21,764 nucleotides of DNA from the NCBI GenBank assembly GCA_004552595.1, contig SFNX01000024.1, forward strand, positions 1 to 21,764, read 5' to 3'. The notes under the pieces were generated by a model, which made no database searches, was not told the origin of the DNA, and saw nothing but the letters and a program-made list of their open reading frames with translations. Shown one piece after another: positions 5,698-13,159 of this stretch. This DNA comes from Lachnospiraceae bacterium. Its GTDB lineage: Bacteria; Bacillota; Clostridia; Lachnospirales; Lachnospiraceae. A program made the position numbers and the translations under genes. Positions within the stretch are counted from its first letter, which is position 1; each line of letters starts with the position of its first letter.

Positions 5698-6864
5698 ATG
5701 GACAGACGAGTAATTATGATAGTCATGGACAGTTTTGGTATTGGTGAAGAGCCTGATGCTGATTTGTTCGGTGATGTTTCGACAAATACATTAAGAAGTT
5801 GTACAAAAAGCCCGTTTTTCAAGGCTGATAACTTAAAAAAGATGGGATTATTCAACATCGATGGAGTTAAGGAATTAAATTATACAAAGGAAGAAGAAAA
5901 TCCAACAGGCGTTTACGGACGTATGCAGGAAGCTTCCATGGGTAAAGATACAACGATAGGCCATTGGGAAATAGCAGGAGTTATTTCAAGTGAACCGCTC
6001 CCGACTTTCCCTGATGGATTCCCTTTAGAAACACTTGATGAATTTGAAAGACTTACGGGCAGAGGTGTTCTTTGCAATAAGCCTTATTCGGGAACAAAAG
6101 TTATTAACGAATATGGTGATGAACACGTTAAAACCGGAAAATGGATAGTGTACACTTCAGCTGATTCTGTTTTCCAGATTGCAGCGCATGAAGATGTAGT
6201 TCCACTTGATGAATTATATGAGGCATGCCGTACAGCAAGAAAGATATTAAAGGGTAAGACAGGCGTTGGCCGTGTAATTGCAAGACCTTTTATCGGAAAA
6301 GGAAACGGCAATTATACAAGAACTTCGAACAGACACGATTTCTCGCTTGAGCCGCCAAAGGCTACAATGCTTGATAACATCATATCAGCGGGTAAGAAGG
6401 TTTATGCGGTTGGCAAGATAAAAGATATTTTTGCCGGTGTCGGAATATCCGAATATGTCTACACTACGGGCAATGAGGACGGCATCAACAAAACCTTAGA
6501 ATATATGGATAAGGATGATGCATCGCTGATTTTTACTAATCTTGTTGACTATGATATGCTTTATGGCCATAGAAGAGATATCGACGGATATGCCAAGGCA
6601 GTTGCTTATTTTGATGAGAGAATTCCTGAAATTATCGGCAAGATGCGTGATGATGACGTGCTTATGATTACGGCAGATCACGGCTGCGACCCGGGTTATG
6701 ACAAGACGACCGACCATACAAGAGAATATGTTCCTTTCCTTATGTATGGCAAAAACATAAAACATAAGAATCTGGGTACCCGTAAAACATTCGCGGACAT
6801 GGGTGCCACAGTGCTTGACTACCTTTCAGTTGAAAGCACAATTGAAGGAAAATCAGTATTATAA
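5698..6864 (+). CDS. deoB: phosphopentomutase DeoB
   Basis: DeoB interconverts (deoxy)ribose 1-phosphate and 5-phosphate, linking nucleoside breakdown to the pentose phosphate pathway. It belongs to the alkaline phosphatase superfamily and uses two Mn ions. The 388 residues match the family length. Metal and catalytic residues are visible: Asp11 in MDSFGIG, the phosphorylatable Thr85 in MGKDTTIGHWE, Asp286 and His291 in DYDMLYGH, Asp327 and His328 in TADHG, and a His near 340 in TTDHTREYVP. A strong AAAGGAGG precedes ATG 5698. No other deo genes adjoin it here, so its nucleoside phosphorylase partners are encoded elsewhere; the 5'-nucleotidase further downstream acts in the same broad pathway but is not in this operon. 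Confidence 0.97.
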   Translation: MDRRVIMIVMDSFGIGEEPDADLFGDVSTNTLRSCTKSPFFKADNLKKMGLFNIDGVKELNYTKEEENPTGVYGRMQEASMGKDTTIGHWEIAGVISSEPLPTFPDGFPLETLDEFERLTGRGVLCNKPYSGTKVINEYGDEHVKTGKWIVYTSADSVFQIAAHEDVVPLDELYEACRTARKILKGKTGVGRVIARPFIGKGNGNYTRTSNRHDFSLEPPKATMLDNIISAGKKVYAVGKIKDIFAGVGISEYVYTTGNEDGINKTLEYMDKDDASLIFTNLVDYDMLYGHRRDIDGYAKAVAYFDERIPEIIGKMRDDDVLMITADHGCDPGYDKTTDHTREYVPFLMYGKNIKHKNLGTRKTFADMGATVLDYLSVESTIEGKSVL

Positions 6865-6888
6865 AATAAAAGGAGTATATATTAAGAG

Positions 6889-6939
6889 ATGATGTCCTAT
6901 TTATTGGACACCATATGGAATATAATCTTAATAAATTAA
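6889..6939 (+). other. candidate 16-codon upstream ORF before prfC
   Basis: ATG 6889 (followed by a second ATG) opens a frame reading MMSYLLDTIWNIILIN and ending at TAA 6937-6939, four bases before the prfC ATG. The only good Shine-Dalgarno in the deoB-prfC gap, AAAGGAG at 6869-6875, lies 13 bases upstream of it, a rather long spacing, while prfC itself has none. A TGTCC/GGACA hairpin (6893-6897 with 6906-6910) lies inside. Coupled translation is possible but unproven. An alternative is that TATAAT at 6921-6926 promotes a nearly leaderless prfC transcript. Confidence 0.3.
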
Positions 6940-6943
6940 ACAG

Positions 6944-8533
6944 ATGTACGATAAAGAGATTAATAAACGACGCACATTCGCCATTATTTCACACCCTGAT
7001 GCAGGTAAGACTACTCTTACCGAGAAGTTTTTGCTCTATGGAGGAGCTATTAATTTAGCAGGCTCGGTTAAGGGTAAGGCAACTGCAAGACATGCGGTAT
7101 CTGACTGGATGGAGATTGAAAAGGAGAGAGGAATTTCGGTTACTTCTTCGGTTCTTCAGTTTAATTATGACAATTACTGCATCAACATTCTTGATACGCC
7201 GGGACATCAGGATTTCTCGGAGGATACATACAGAACGCTTATGGCTGCCGATTCGGCTGTAATGGTTATTGATGCATCTAAGGGTGTTGAGGCTCAGACA
7301 CGTAAGCTTTTTAAAGTATGTGTTATGCGACATATCCCTATTTTTACATTCATTAATAAGATGGACAGGGATGCCAATGATACATTCGATCTGCTTGATG
7401 ATATTGAGAACGAGCTTGGTATTGCTACATGTCCTGTTAACTGGCCTATCGGCTCAGGTAAGGGGTTTAAGGGAGTTTATGACAGAAACACCAAAAGTAT
7501 AATTACTTTCTCTGATACAGAGAAAGGTACTAAGGAAGGACATACTGAGGTTATTGACATTAATGACGAAGGAAAGCTCACAGAATATATTTCTGAAGAA
7601 GCTAAGAATAAGCTTTTTGATGAAATAGAGCTTCTTGACGGTGCAGGTGCTGAGTTTGACCAGTCTCTTGTCGACAAGGGTGAATTATCGCCGGTATTCT
7701 TTGGTTCTGCACTTACAAATTTCGGTGTTGAGATTTTCCTTAAGTATTTCTTACAGATGACTTCATCGCCTTTAGCAAGGCAGGCTGATGTAGGTATTAT
7801 TAACCCTACAGAGAAGGAATTTTCGGCCTTTGTATTTAAAATCCAGGCTAATATGAATAAAGCACACCGTGACAGGATTGCATTTATGAGAATCTGTTCA
7901 GGCAGATTTGATGCCGGAATGGAAGTCAAGCATGTTCAGGGCGGTAAGGTGATGAGACTTTCACAGCCACAGCAGATGATGGCAAGCTCAAGACATATTG
8001 TTGACGAGGCTTATGCCGGAGATATTATAGGTGTATTTGACCCGGGTATTTTCTCGATAGGTGACACAATCTGTATGCCAAATGATAAGTTTATGTATGA
8101 GGGAATTCCTACATTTGCTCCTGAGCATTTTGCAAGGGTAAGACAGATTGACACTATGAAGCGTAAGCAGTTTGTTAAGGGCATTACCCAGATTGCACAG
8201 GAAGGTGCAATTCAGATATTTACCGAGATGTCAACGGGAATGGAAGAGGTAATAGTCGGAGTAGTAGGTGTCCTTCAGTTCGAAGTACTGAAATACCGTC
8301 TTGAGAATGAATACAATGTCGAGATTAAAATGGAAAATCTTCCGTATGAGCATATCAGATGGGTCGAAAATAAGGATGAGATTGACGTGTCTAAGATTAT
8401 TGGTACATCAGATATGAAGAGAGTTCAGGATATTAAAGGAAATCCATTGCTTCTGTTTGTTAATGCATGGTCGGTAGGTATGGTTCTTGAGAGAAATGAA
8501 GGATTAAAGCTTGCTGAGTTTTCCAAGAACTAG
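6944..8533 (+). CDS. prfC: peptide chain release factor 3 (RF3)
   Basis: RF3 is a translational GTPase that removes RF1/RF2 from the ribosome after peptide release. The 529 residues match the family. GTPase motifs are intact: HPDAGKTT at 17-24 (G1), RGIS-VTSS at 62-69 (G2), DTPGHQDF at 84-91 (G3) and NKMD at 138-141 (G4). The N-terminal MYDKEINKRRTFAIISHPDAG aligns naturally with known RF3 starts, which fixes ATG 6944; an in-frame TAA at 6932-6934 excludes any earlier start. Oddly no Shine-Dalgarno precedes it (only A/T-rich sequence). RF3 is not present in all bacteria, so its presence indicates a genome relying on RF3-dependent recycling. Confidence 0.97.
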   Translation: MYDKEINKRRTFAIISHPDAGKTTLTEKFLLYGGAINLAGSVKGKATARHAVSDWMEIEKERGISVTSSVLQFNYDNYCINILDTPGHQDFSEDTYRTLMAADSAVMVIDASKGVEAQTRKLFKVCVMRHIPIFTFINKMDRDANDTFDLLDDIENELGIATCPVNWPIGSGKGFKGVYDRNTKSIITFSDTEKGTKEGHTEVIDINDEGKLTEYISEEAKNKLFDEIELLDGAGAEFDQSLVDKGELSPVFFGSALTNFGVEIFLKYFLQMTSSPLARQADVGIINPTEKEFSAFVFKIQANMNKAHRDRIAFMRICSGRFDAGMEVKHVQGGKVMRLSQPQQMMASSRHIVDEAYAGDIIGVFDPGIFSIGDTICMPNDKFMYEGIPTFAPEHFARVRQIDTMKRKQFVKGITQIAQEGAIQIFTEMSTGMEEVIVGVVGVLQFEVLKYRLENEYNVEIKMENLPYEHIRWVENKDEIDVSKIIGTSDMKRVQDIKGNPLLLFVNAWSVGMVLERNEGLKLAEFSKN

Positions 8534-8559
8534 AATAAAAGTATTGTATTAGGAATAAC

Positions 8560-9834
8560 GTGATTAAGATTTTTGATTTATCAATAAATAAATATCGTAC
8601 AATATGTGCAGCACTTATTATTGCACTTATTTGCCCGATTCTTTCAGGATGTGCCGATGCACTCTCATTTGATAAGAGCGGTGAGACAAGCCGTATATCT
8701 CTTGATGAGAATGTCGCATCGGATATGATTGTTGTCGAGAAGGTTGAAGAGCTGGATTTGGACTCTGATGACACTAAAGACAATCTTCCTGATAAGGATC
8801 TTTCAAAGGCGAGCGAAGAGCTCGTTAAAAGTGATGGACTAAAATATTATCACTATGATTTATTAAGTGATGAAGATAAGGTGTTATACACTGAGATATA
8901 TAGCATTATCAGTAATCTTTCTAAGGATACGAAGGTCTCATCCAAGGATCCTGATAAGATTGAAAAGGCTTTTAGCTACGTTATGCTTGATCATCCCGAG
9001 CTGTTTTATCTCACGGGGTATTCTTTCACTAAGTATATGCGAGGCAATAGAATTGAGAAGATTACATTGTCCGGCAATTACACAATGACTAAGAATGAAG
9101 CTGACAGTAAAAAGCTTTTAGTCGATTCATATGTTGATAAGTGTATTGAAGGATATGACGGATATGTTGATGACTATGAAAAAGTCAAATATGTATACGA
9201 GTATCTTATTAAGAATACAGAGTATGACATGTCTGTTGCTAACAACCAGAACGTTTTAAGTGTTGTTGTTGATAACAGAACAGTATGTCAGGGATATGCC
9301 AAGGCTATGCAGCTTATCCTTAACAGGATGGGCGTGTTCTGCATACTGTGTGAAGGTGTTGTAAAGGGTACTGAGTCACATGTATGGAACATTGTACGAA
9401 TCAACGACAAGTATTATCATGTTGATGCCACATGGGGCGATGCAAGCTATATGATTGAAGATACTTCGGGACAGTTTGAAGCACCTGACATAAATTACGA
9501 TTATCTTTGTGTTACAGATGAAGAAATAACCAAAACACATGTAATAAAAGATGGCATTACATATCCTGTATGTTCATCTATGGATGATAATTATTACGTT
9601 CGTGAAGGGCTTTACTTAACGGAAATCAATTCAGATGTAATTATGAATGCGTTTAATAATGCAAGAGAGAATAACGAGAGAATTGTTACTCTTAAATGTG
9701 AAAATGCCAATGTATATACTGCACTTTACAAGCATCTTATTGAGAATCAGAACATTTTTGATTACCTTAACGGAGCGGATAATGTCAACTATGTTGAATT
9801 TAAGGATGAGTGCAGGATTTCGTTTTATATTTAA
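8560..9834 (+). CDS. lipoprotein with transglutaminase-like (papain-fold) domain
   Basis: The 424-residue product begins with a lipoprotein signal: basic N-terminus, hydrophobic segment (ICAALIIALICPI) and lipobox LSGC with Cys31 as the lipidated residue. A charged acidic linker (about 36-92) leads to a domain with the transglutaminase core triad: Cys243 in TVCQGYAKAM, His274 in SHVWNIV and Asp289 in YYHVDATWGD. Such extracellular domains act as proteases or transglutaminases on cell-wall or surface proteins; the substrate cannot be deduced. The C-terminal ~85 residues (from about 340) form an extra region I do not recognise. The start is GTG 8560, chosen because AGGA lies at good spacing and the signal peptide begins there. 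It follows prfC by 26 bases and is probably cotranscribed, though functionally unrelated. Confidence 0.85.
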   Translation: MIKIFDLSINKYRTICAALIIALICPILSGCADALSFDKSGETSRISLDENVASDMIVVEKVEELDLDSDDTKDNLPDKDLSKASEELVKSDGLKYYHYDLLSDEDKVLYTEIYSIISNLSKDTKVSSKDPDKIEKAFSYVMLDHPELFYLTGYSFTKYMRGNRIEKITLSGNYTMTKNEADSKKLLVDSYVDKCIEGYDGYVDDYEKVKYVYEYLIKNTEYDMSVANNQNVLSVVVDNRTVCQGYAKAMQLILNRMGVFCILCEGVVKGTESHVWNIVRINDKYYHVDATWGDASYMIEDTSGQFEAPDINYDYLCVTDEEITKTHVIKDGITYPVCSSMDDNYYVREGLYLTEINSDVIMNAFNNARENNERIVTLKCENANVYTALYKHLIENQNIFDYLNGADNVNYVEFKDECRISFYI

Positions 9835-9851
9835 TAGTTTTATGTTATAAT
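9823..9851 (+). promoter_or_regulatory. extended -10 promoter for the asp23-recN gene run
   Basis: TGtTATAAT at 9843-9851 is a perfect extended -10 element just after the lipoprotein gene stop. The -35 region is weak (TTTTAT at 9823-9828, 17-base spacer) and overlaps the end of that gene. A start near 9858 gives asp23 a leader of about 90 bases. Confidence 0.6.
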
Positions 9852-9868
9852 AAATTGATGTTTTCACG

Positions 9869-9895
9869 ATTGTTATGAGGCTTTGCAGTAACAAT
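9869..9895 (+). promoter_or_regulatory. hairpin in the asp23 leader
   Basis: ATTGTTA (9869-9875) pairs with TAACAAT (9889-9895) around a 13-base loop. There is no U-run, so it is not an obvious terminator. It lies about 40 bases before the AAGGAGG of asp23 and could stabilise the 5' end of the long message; role unknown. Confidence 0.35.
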
Positions 9896-9947
9896 TTGTA
9901 ACTGATTAAAATGATTATTATGTGATTAATACTAAGGAGGTTACACA

Positions 9948-10319
9948 ATGGCTATAGATAAAGAAAAGAGTGTTCAGCTTTCAAATGAAGTATTGGGAGA
10001 AGTAAGAATTGCCGATTCTGTAGTTGCCAATATTGCACTTCTTGCAGCTAAGGAAACAGAAGGTGTTTTTGATACAGTCGGAAATGCAGCTAATGAGATT
10101 ATGACTAAAGTAGGCGTAAAGTCAGCTTCAAAAGGAGTTCGTGTAGAGATAATCGACAGTGTTGTTTCTATTGACCTTGCACTCATTATGCAGTATGGAT
10201 ACAACATTCCTAATACATGCAAGAAAGTCCAAGATAAAGTTAAAAATTCAATTGAAAATATGACCGGCCTTGAAGTAAGTGATGTAAGAATCAGAATTGC
10301 CGGAATCAATATTCAATAG
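9948..10319 (+). CDS. Asp23/Gls24 family envelope stress response protein
   Basis: This family is widespread in Bacillota; staphylococcal Asp23 is a membrane-associated alkaline-shock protein, and the copy beside nusB and accC-type genes in Bacillus is YqhY. The 123-residue product has the family core: VLGEVRIADSVVANIALLAAKETEGV (split by position about 15-40), a conserved GVRVEIIDSVVSIDLALIMQYGYNIP block and the terminal TGLEVSDVRIRIAGINI. No signal peptide or membrane segment is present. AAGGAGG at ideal spacing precedes ATG 9948, the strongest ribosome-binding site of the run, implying high expression. nusB follows after 14 bases, the usual neighbour of this gene in Bacillota. Confidence 0.93.
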   Translation: MAIDKEKSVQLSNEVLGEVRIADSVVANIALLAAKETEGVFDTVGNAANEIMTKVGVKSASKGVRVEIIDSVVSIDLALIMQYGYNIPNTCKKVQDKVKNSIENMTGLEVSDVRIRIAGINIQ

Positions 10320-10333
10320 TAACAGAGGAAGTT

Positions 10334-10765
10334 ATGAACAGATCCCAGATTAGAGAGCAGATTTTTAAATTATTATTCAGAGTTGAATTTAATTCACAGG
10401 AGGATATGCCTGAGCAGGTGAAACTTTTTATGGAATCACCGACTCTTGACAAGGATGAGGATAACTGTAAAGAAATCAGCATCTCAGATAATGAGCAACA
10501 GTATATTATTAATAAATATGACGATATAGTTTCTCATATGTCAGAGATTGACGGCATAATTAATGATAACGCCAAGGGATGGTCAACTGACAGACTGGGT
10601 AAGGTTGAACTTACTATTTTGCGTCTTGCAGTATATGAAATTAAATATGACAATGACATTCCTGTTTCAGTAGCGATAGATCAGGCTGTTGAGCTTTCTA
10701 AGAGATTTGGAAGAGATGAGTCATATTCTTTTATTAACGGTATATTGGCGTCTGTAGCTAAATAG
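10334..10765 (+). CDS. nusB: transcription antitermination factor NusB
   Basis: NusB binds boxA RNA together with S10 (NusE) in ribosomal RNA antitermination complexes. The 143-residue product has the usual length and the all-helical signature: N-terminal RSQIREQIFKLLFRVEF, and C-terminal DRLGKVELTILRLAVYEI, PVSVAIDQAVELSKRFG and ESYSFINGILASVAK. The insert around residues 22-45 is acidic (for example ESPTLDKDEDN), a variable loop in the family. AGAGGAA precedes ATG 10334. It sits between asp23 and xseA as in other clostridia. Confidence 0.95.
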   Translation: MNRSQIREQIFKLLFRVEFNSQEDMPEQVKLFMESPTLDKDEDNCKEISISDNEQQYIINKYDDIVSHMSEIDGIINDNAKGWSTDRLGKVELTILRLAVYEIKYDNDIPVSVAIDQAVELSKRFGRDESYSFINGILASVAK

Positions 10766-10784
10766 ATGCCTGTTCTATTCCATT

Positions 10785-11996
10785 ATGAAACAAAACATTT
10801 ATTCAGTAGAATATATTAATGCATATATTAAAGCCATGTTTTCGCAGGATTTTTTGCTGCGGTCTGTTTATGTAAGGGGAGAAGTATCGAATGTTACATA
10901 TCATCCCTCAGGTCACATATATTTTACTATGAAGGACAAATCCGGAACTCTTAGTTGTGTGATGTTTTCCGGCAAAAGGAGAGAGGGACTTAAGTTCACA
11001 CTTAAGGAAGGCCAGCAGATTGTATGTGGCGGCAGTATTACAATATATGAGGCGAGAGGACAGTATCAGATGTATGCAACGGATATTGTTCTTGACGGAG
11101 AAGGCCTTTTATATGAAAAGTACGAAAAGCTGAAAAAAGAGCTTGAAGAAAAAGGAATGTTTGATGCCTGTTATAAGAGAAGCATTCCTAAATATGCTAA
11201 AAGAATAGGAATAGTTACAGCTAAAACGGGAGCTGCCATACAGGATATTATTAACATATCAACAAGGCGAAATCCTTACGTAAAGCTTTTCTTATATCCT
11301 TGTCTTGTTCAGGGAGAAGGAGCGGCCATATCAATAGTAAATGCAATTAGAGCACTTGATAAATTCGGAGTTGATGTAATAATTGTCGGCAGAGGCGGAG
11401 GCTCAATAGAAGATTTATGGGCATTCAATGAAGAAATTGTTGCTAAAGCGATTTTTGAATGCAATACGCCGATTGTATCTGCCGTAGGGCATGAAACAGA
11501 TACGACAATTGCTGATTTTGTCGCAGATATGAGAGCGCCTACACCATCAGCGGCAGCCGAGCTTACTGTTTTTTCATATGAGGAATTTATTGAAAAATTA
11601 AGCAAGATAGAATCGGATTTACATAATAGCATTATTGCTAAAGTCAGAAATTCAAGACTTAAGCTTGATAAGGCAAAGCTTATCGTGGAAAAACTTAATC
11701 CGGCTTATGAAATCAACAATAAAAGACTCTCATTAGTTCACTATGATGAGCGATTAAGAGAACTTATGAATAGAATTCTTAATTTAAAGAAGCACACATA
11801 TGAGCTTTATATTGAAGCGATGAAGAACATTTCACCTCTTGATAAGCTGTCAAAAGGATATGCATATGTTAAGGCAAACGGAAAGCCGCTTAAATCAGTC
11901 TCAAACGTTAATAAATCAGACGAGATACTTCTGTATCTTAAGGACGGTACAATAAAAAGCGTGGTGAATGAAGTAATACAGGAAGAGCTAAGCTAA
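10785..11996 (+). CDS. xseA: exodeoxyribonuclease VII large subunit
   Basis: With XseB this forms exonuclease VII, a single-strand-specific, metal-independent DNase acting from both ends. The product has an N-terminal OB fold (about 1-105, with VRGEVSNVTYHPSGHIYFTMKD split over 30-51) and the nuclease domain with GIVTAKTGAAIQDI (142-155), VGRGGGSIEDLWAFNEE (201-217), GHETD (235-239) and DMRAPTPSAAAEL (248-260), then a coiled-coil region. At 403 residues it is about 45-50 shorter than the Escherichia coli and Bacillus enzymes; the nuclease motifs are intact and the shortening falls in the coiled coil. ATG 10785 lacks a clear Shine-Dalgarno and lies 19 bases after nusB, so coupling is likely. 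Confidence 0.96.
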   Translation: MKQNIYSVEYINAYIKAMFSQDFLLRSVYVRGEVSNVTYHPSGHIYFTMKDKSGTLSCVMFSGKRREGLKFTLKEGQQIVCGGSITIYEARGQYQMYATDIVLDGEGLLYEKYEKLKKELEEKGMFDACYKRSIPKYAKRIGIVTAKTGAAIQDIINISTRRNPYVKLFLYPCLVQGEGAAISIVNAIRALDKFGVDVIIVGRGGGSIEDLWAFNEEIVAKAIFECNTPIVSAVGHETDTTIADFVADMRAPTPSAAAELTVFSYEEFIEKLSKIESDLHNSIIAKVRNSRLKLDKAKLIVEKLNPAYEINNKRLSLVHYDERLRELMNRILNLKKHTYELYIEAMKNISPLDKLSKGYAYVKANGKPLKSVSNVNKSDEILLYLKDGTIKSVVNEVIQEELS

Positions 11997-12023
11997 TAGG
12001 GTTAAGACATTTTGGAGAATGAA

Positions 12024-12242
12024 ATGGATAGGATTAATATAGAAGATTTAACATTAGAAGAAGGCTTTGAGAAAATTGATGAGCTTATCGAAACTATGGC
12101 TGATGGAGATATTTCGCTTGAAGAGTCGTTTGATAAATATAAGCTTGGTATGGAAATTCTTAAAGTATGCAGCGATAAAATTGATAAGGTTGAGAAGCAG
12201 ATTGAAATATTAAATGCAGAGGATATTAGTTCAAATGAGTGA
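12024..12242 (+). CDS. xseB: exodeoxyribonuclease VII small subunit
   Basis: XseB is the small helical-hairpin partner of XseA. From ATG 12024 the product is 72 residues, with the family signature LTLEEGFEKIDELIETMADG and ISLEESFDKYKLGMEILKVC. GGAG at 12014-12017 is spaced correctly for ATG 12024; a longer reading from TTG 12012 would bury its own ribosome-binding site and is rejected. Its last codons overlap the start of ispA by 8 bases, so the next gene is translationally coupled. Confidence 0.94.
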   Translation: MDRINIEDLTLEEGFEKIDELIETMADGDISLEESFDKYKLGMEILKVCSDKIDKVEKQIEILNAEDISSNE

Positions 12243-13143
12243 TTTTGTTACTGAGTTATCAGAAAAAGTCGAATATGTTGAAGATGTATTATCAAGAAAA
12301 GGCGTATTAAAGGAAGAAGGCTATCAGAAGACTGTAATAGAAGCAATGAATTATGCTTTAAACGGAGGCGGCAAGAGACTTCGTCCACTTATTATGAGTG
12401 AAGTATACACAATGTATGGCGGCGCTGATAAGGATATTATTGAGAGCTTTATGACTGCTCTTGAAATGATTCATACATATTCGCTTGTACATGATGATCT
12501 TCCTGCAATGGACAATGATGAATACAGAAGAGGTAAAAAGACATGCCACGTTGTATATGGTGAAGATATGGCCATCCTTACAGGAGATGCTCTTCTTAAC
12601 CGTGCATTTGAAGTTGCATTAAGCTGCTCTGACAATAAGAATCCAACAGATTCAGCCAGGATACTTTGTGCATTAAGATTAATGGCATCTAAAGCAGGAA
12701 TATACGGAATGGTTGGCGGACAGGTATTTGACGTTGAATCAGAGAACCTATGTAAAGCAAATACTCTTGAGGAAATCCTTTTCATCCACAGACTTAAAAC
12801 ATCGGCTCTGCTCCAGATTGCATTTATGACAGGTGCGATTCTTGCAGGTGCTCCAAAAGAGGATATAGAACTTCTTTCAATAATTGGTGAGAACGTAGGA
12901 ATAGCATTCCAGATAAGAGATGATATTCTTGATGTAATCGGCGATGAAGAAGTGATCGGCAAGCCTGTAGGCTCGGATGAGAGAAATAACAAGCAGACTT
13001 ATGTGAGTATAAAAGGGCTTGAAAAAGCAAAAGAAGACGTTGATGCTTTTTCCAAGCTTGCGCTTTCAAGCTTTGATAAGCTTAGCAGTAAAAACGACTT
13101 TTTAAGAGAACTTATTGTATCTTTAGTATTAAGAGATAAATAA
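12235..13143 (+). CDS. ispA: polyprenyl (farnesyl-type) diphosphate synthase
   Basis: This trans-prenyltransferase condenses isopentenyl diphosphate with allylic diphosphates, most likely to farnesyl diphosphate, the precursor of undecaprenyl lipid carriers. Both aspartate-rich motifs are present: DDLPAMD at 87-93 with the following NDEYRRG, and DDILD at 229-233; the GGKRLRP block lies at 45-51. The four-residue spacing in the first motif is typical of bacterial farnesyl synthases, but product length is not certain. I place the start at ATG 12235 (302 residues, MSDFVTEL), overlapping xseB by ATGAGTGA; ATG 12214 would add seven residues inside xseB and overlap its own AGAGGA. dxs follows, so precursor supply and chain elongation are in one operon. 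Confidence 0.93.
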   Translation: MSDFVTELSEKVEYVEDVLSRKGVLKEEGYQKTVIEAMNYALNGGGKRLRPLIMSEVYTMYGGADKDIIESFMTALEMIHTYSLVHDDLPAMDNDEYRRGKKTCHVVYGEDMAILTGDALLNRAFEVALSCSDNKNPTDSARILCALRLMASKAGIYGMVGGQVFDVESENLCKANTLEEILFIHRLKTSALLQIAFMTGAILAGAPKEDIELLSIIGENVGIAFQIRDDILDVIGDEEVIGKPVGSDERNNKQTYVSIKGLEKAKEDVDAFSKLALSSFDKLSSKNDFLRELIVSLVLRDK

Positions 13144-13159
13144 GATAACAGGTATTATT

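Noticed and set aside
10766..10819. A 17-codon frame starting right after the nusB stop and overlapping xseA
   Set aside because: It has no ribosome-binding site and overlaps the xseA start in another frame; nothing supports translation.
12471..12992. A 173-codon open frame on the minus strand
   Set aside because: It is antisense to ispA, whose motifs and length are complete; the frame has a serine-rich shadow composition.
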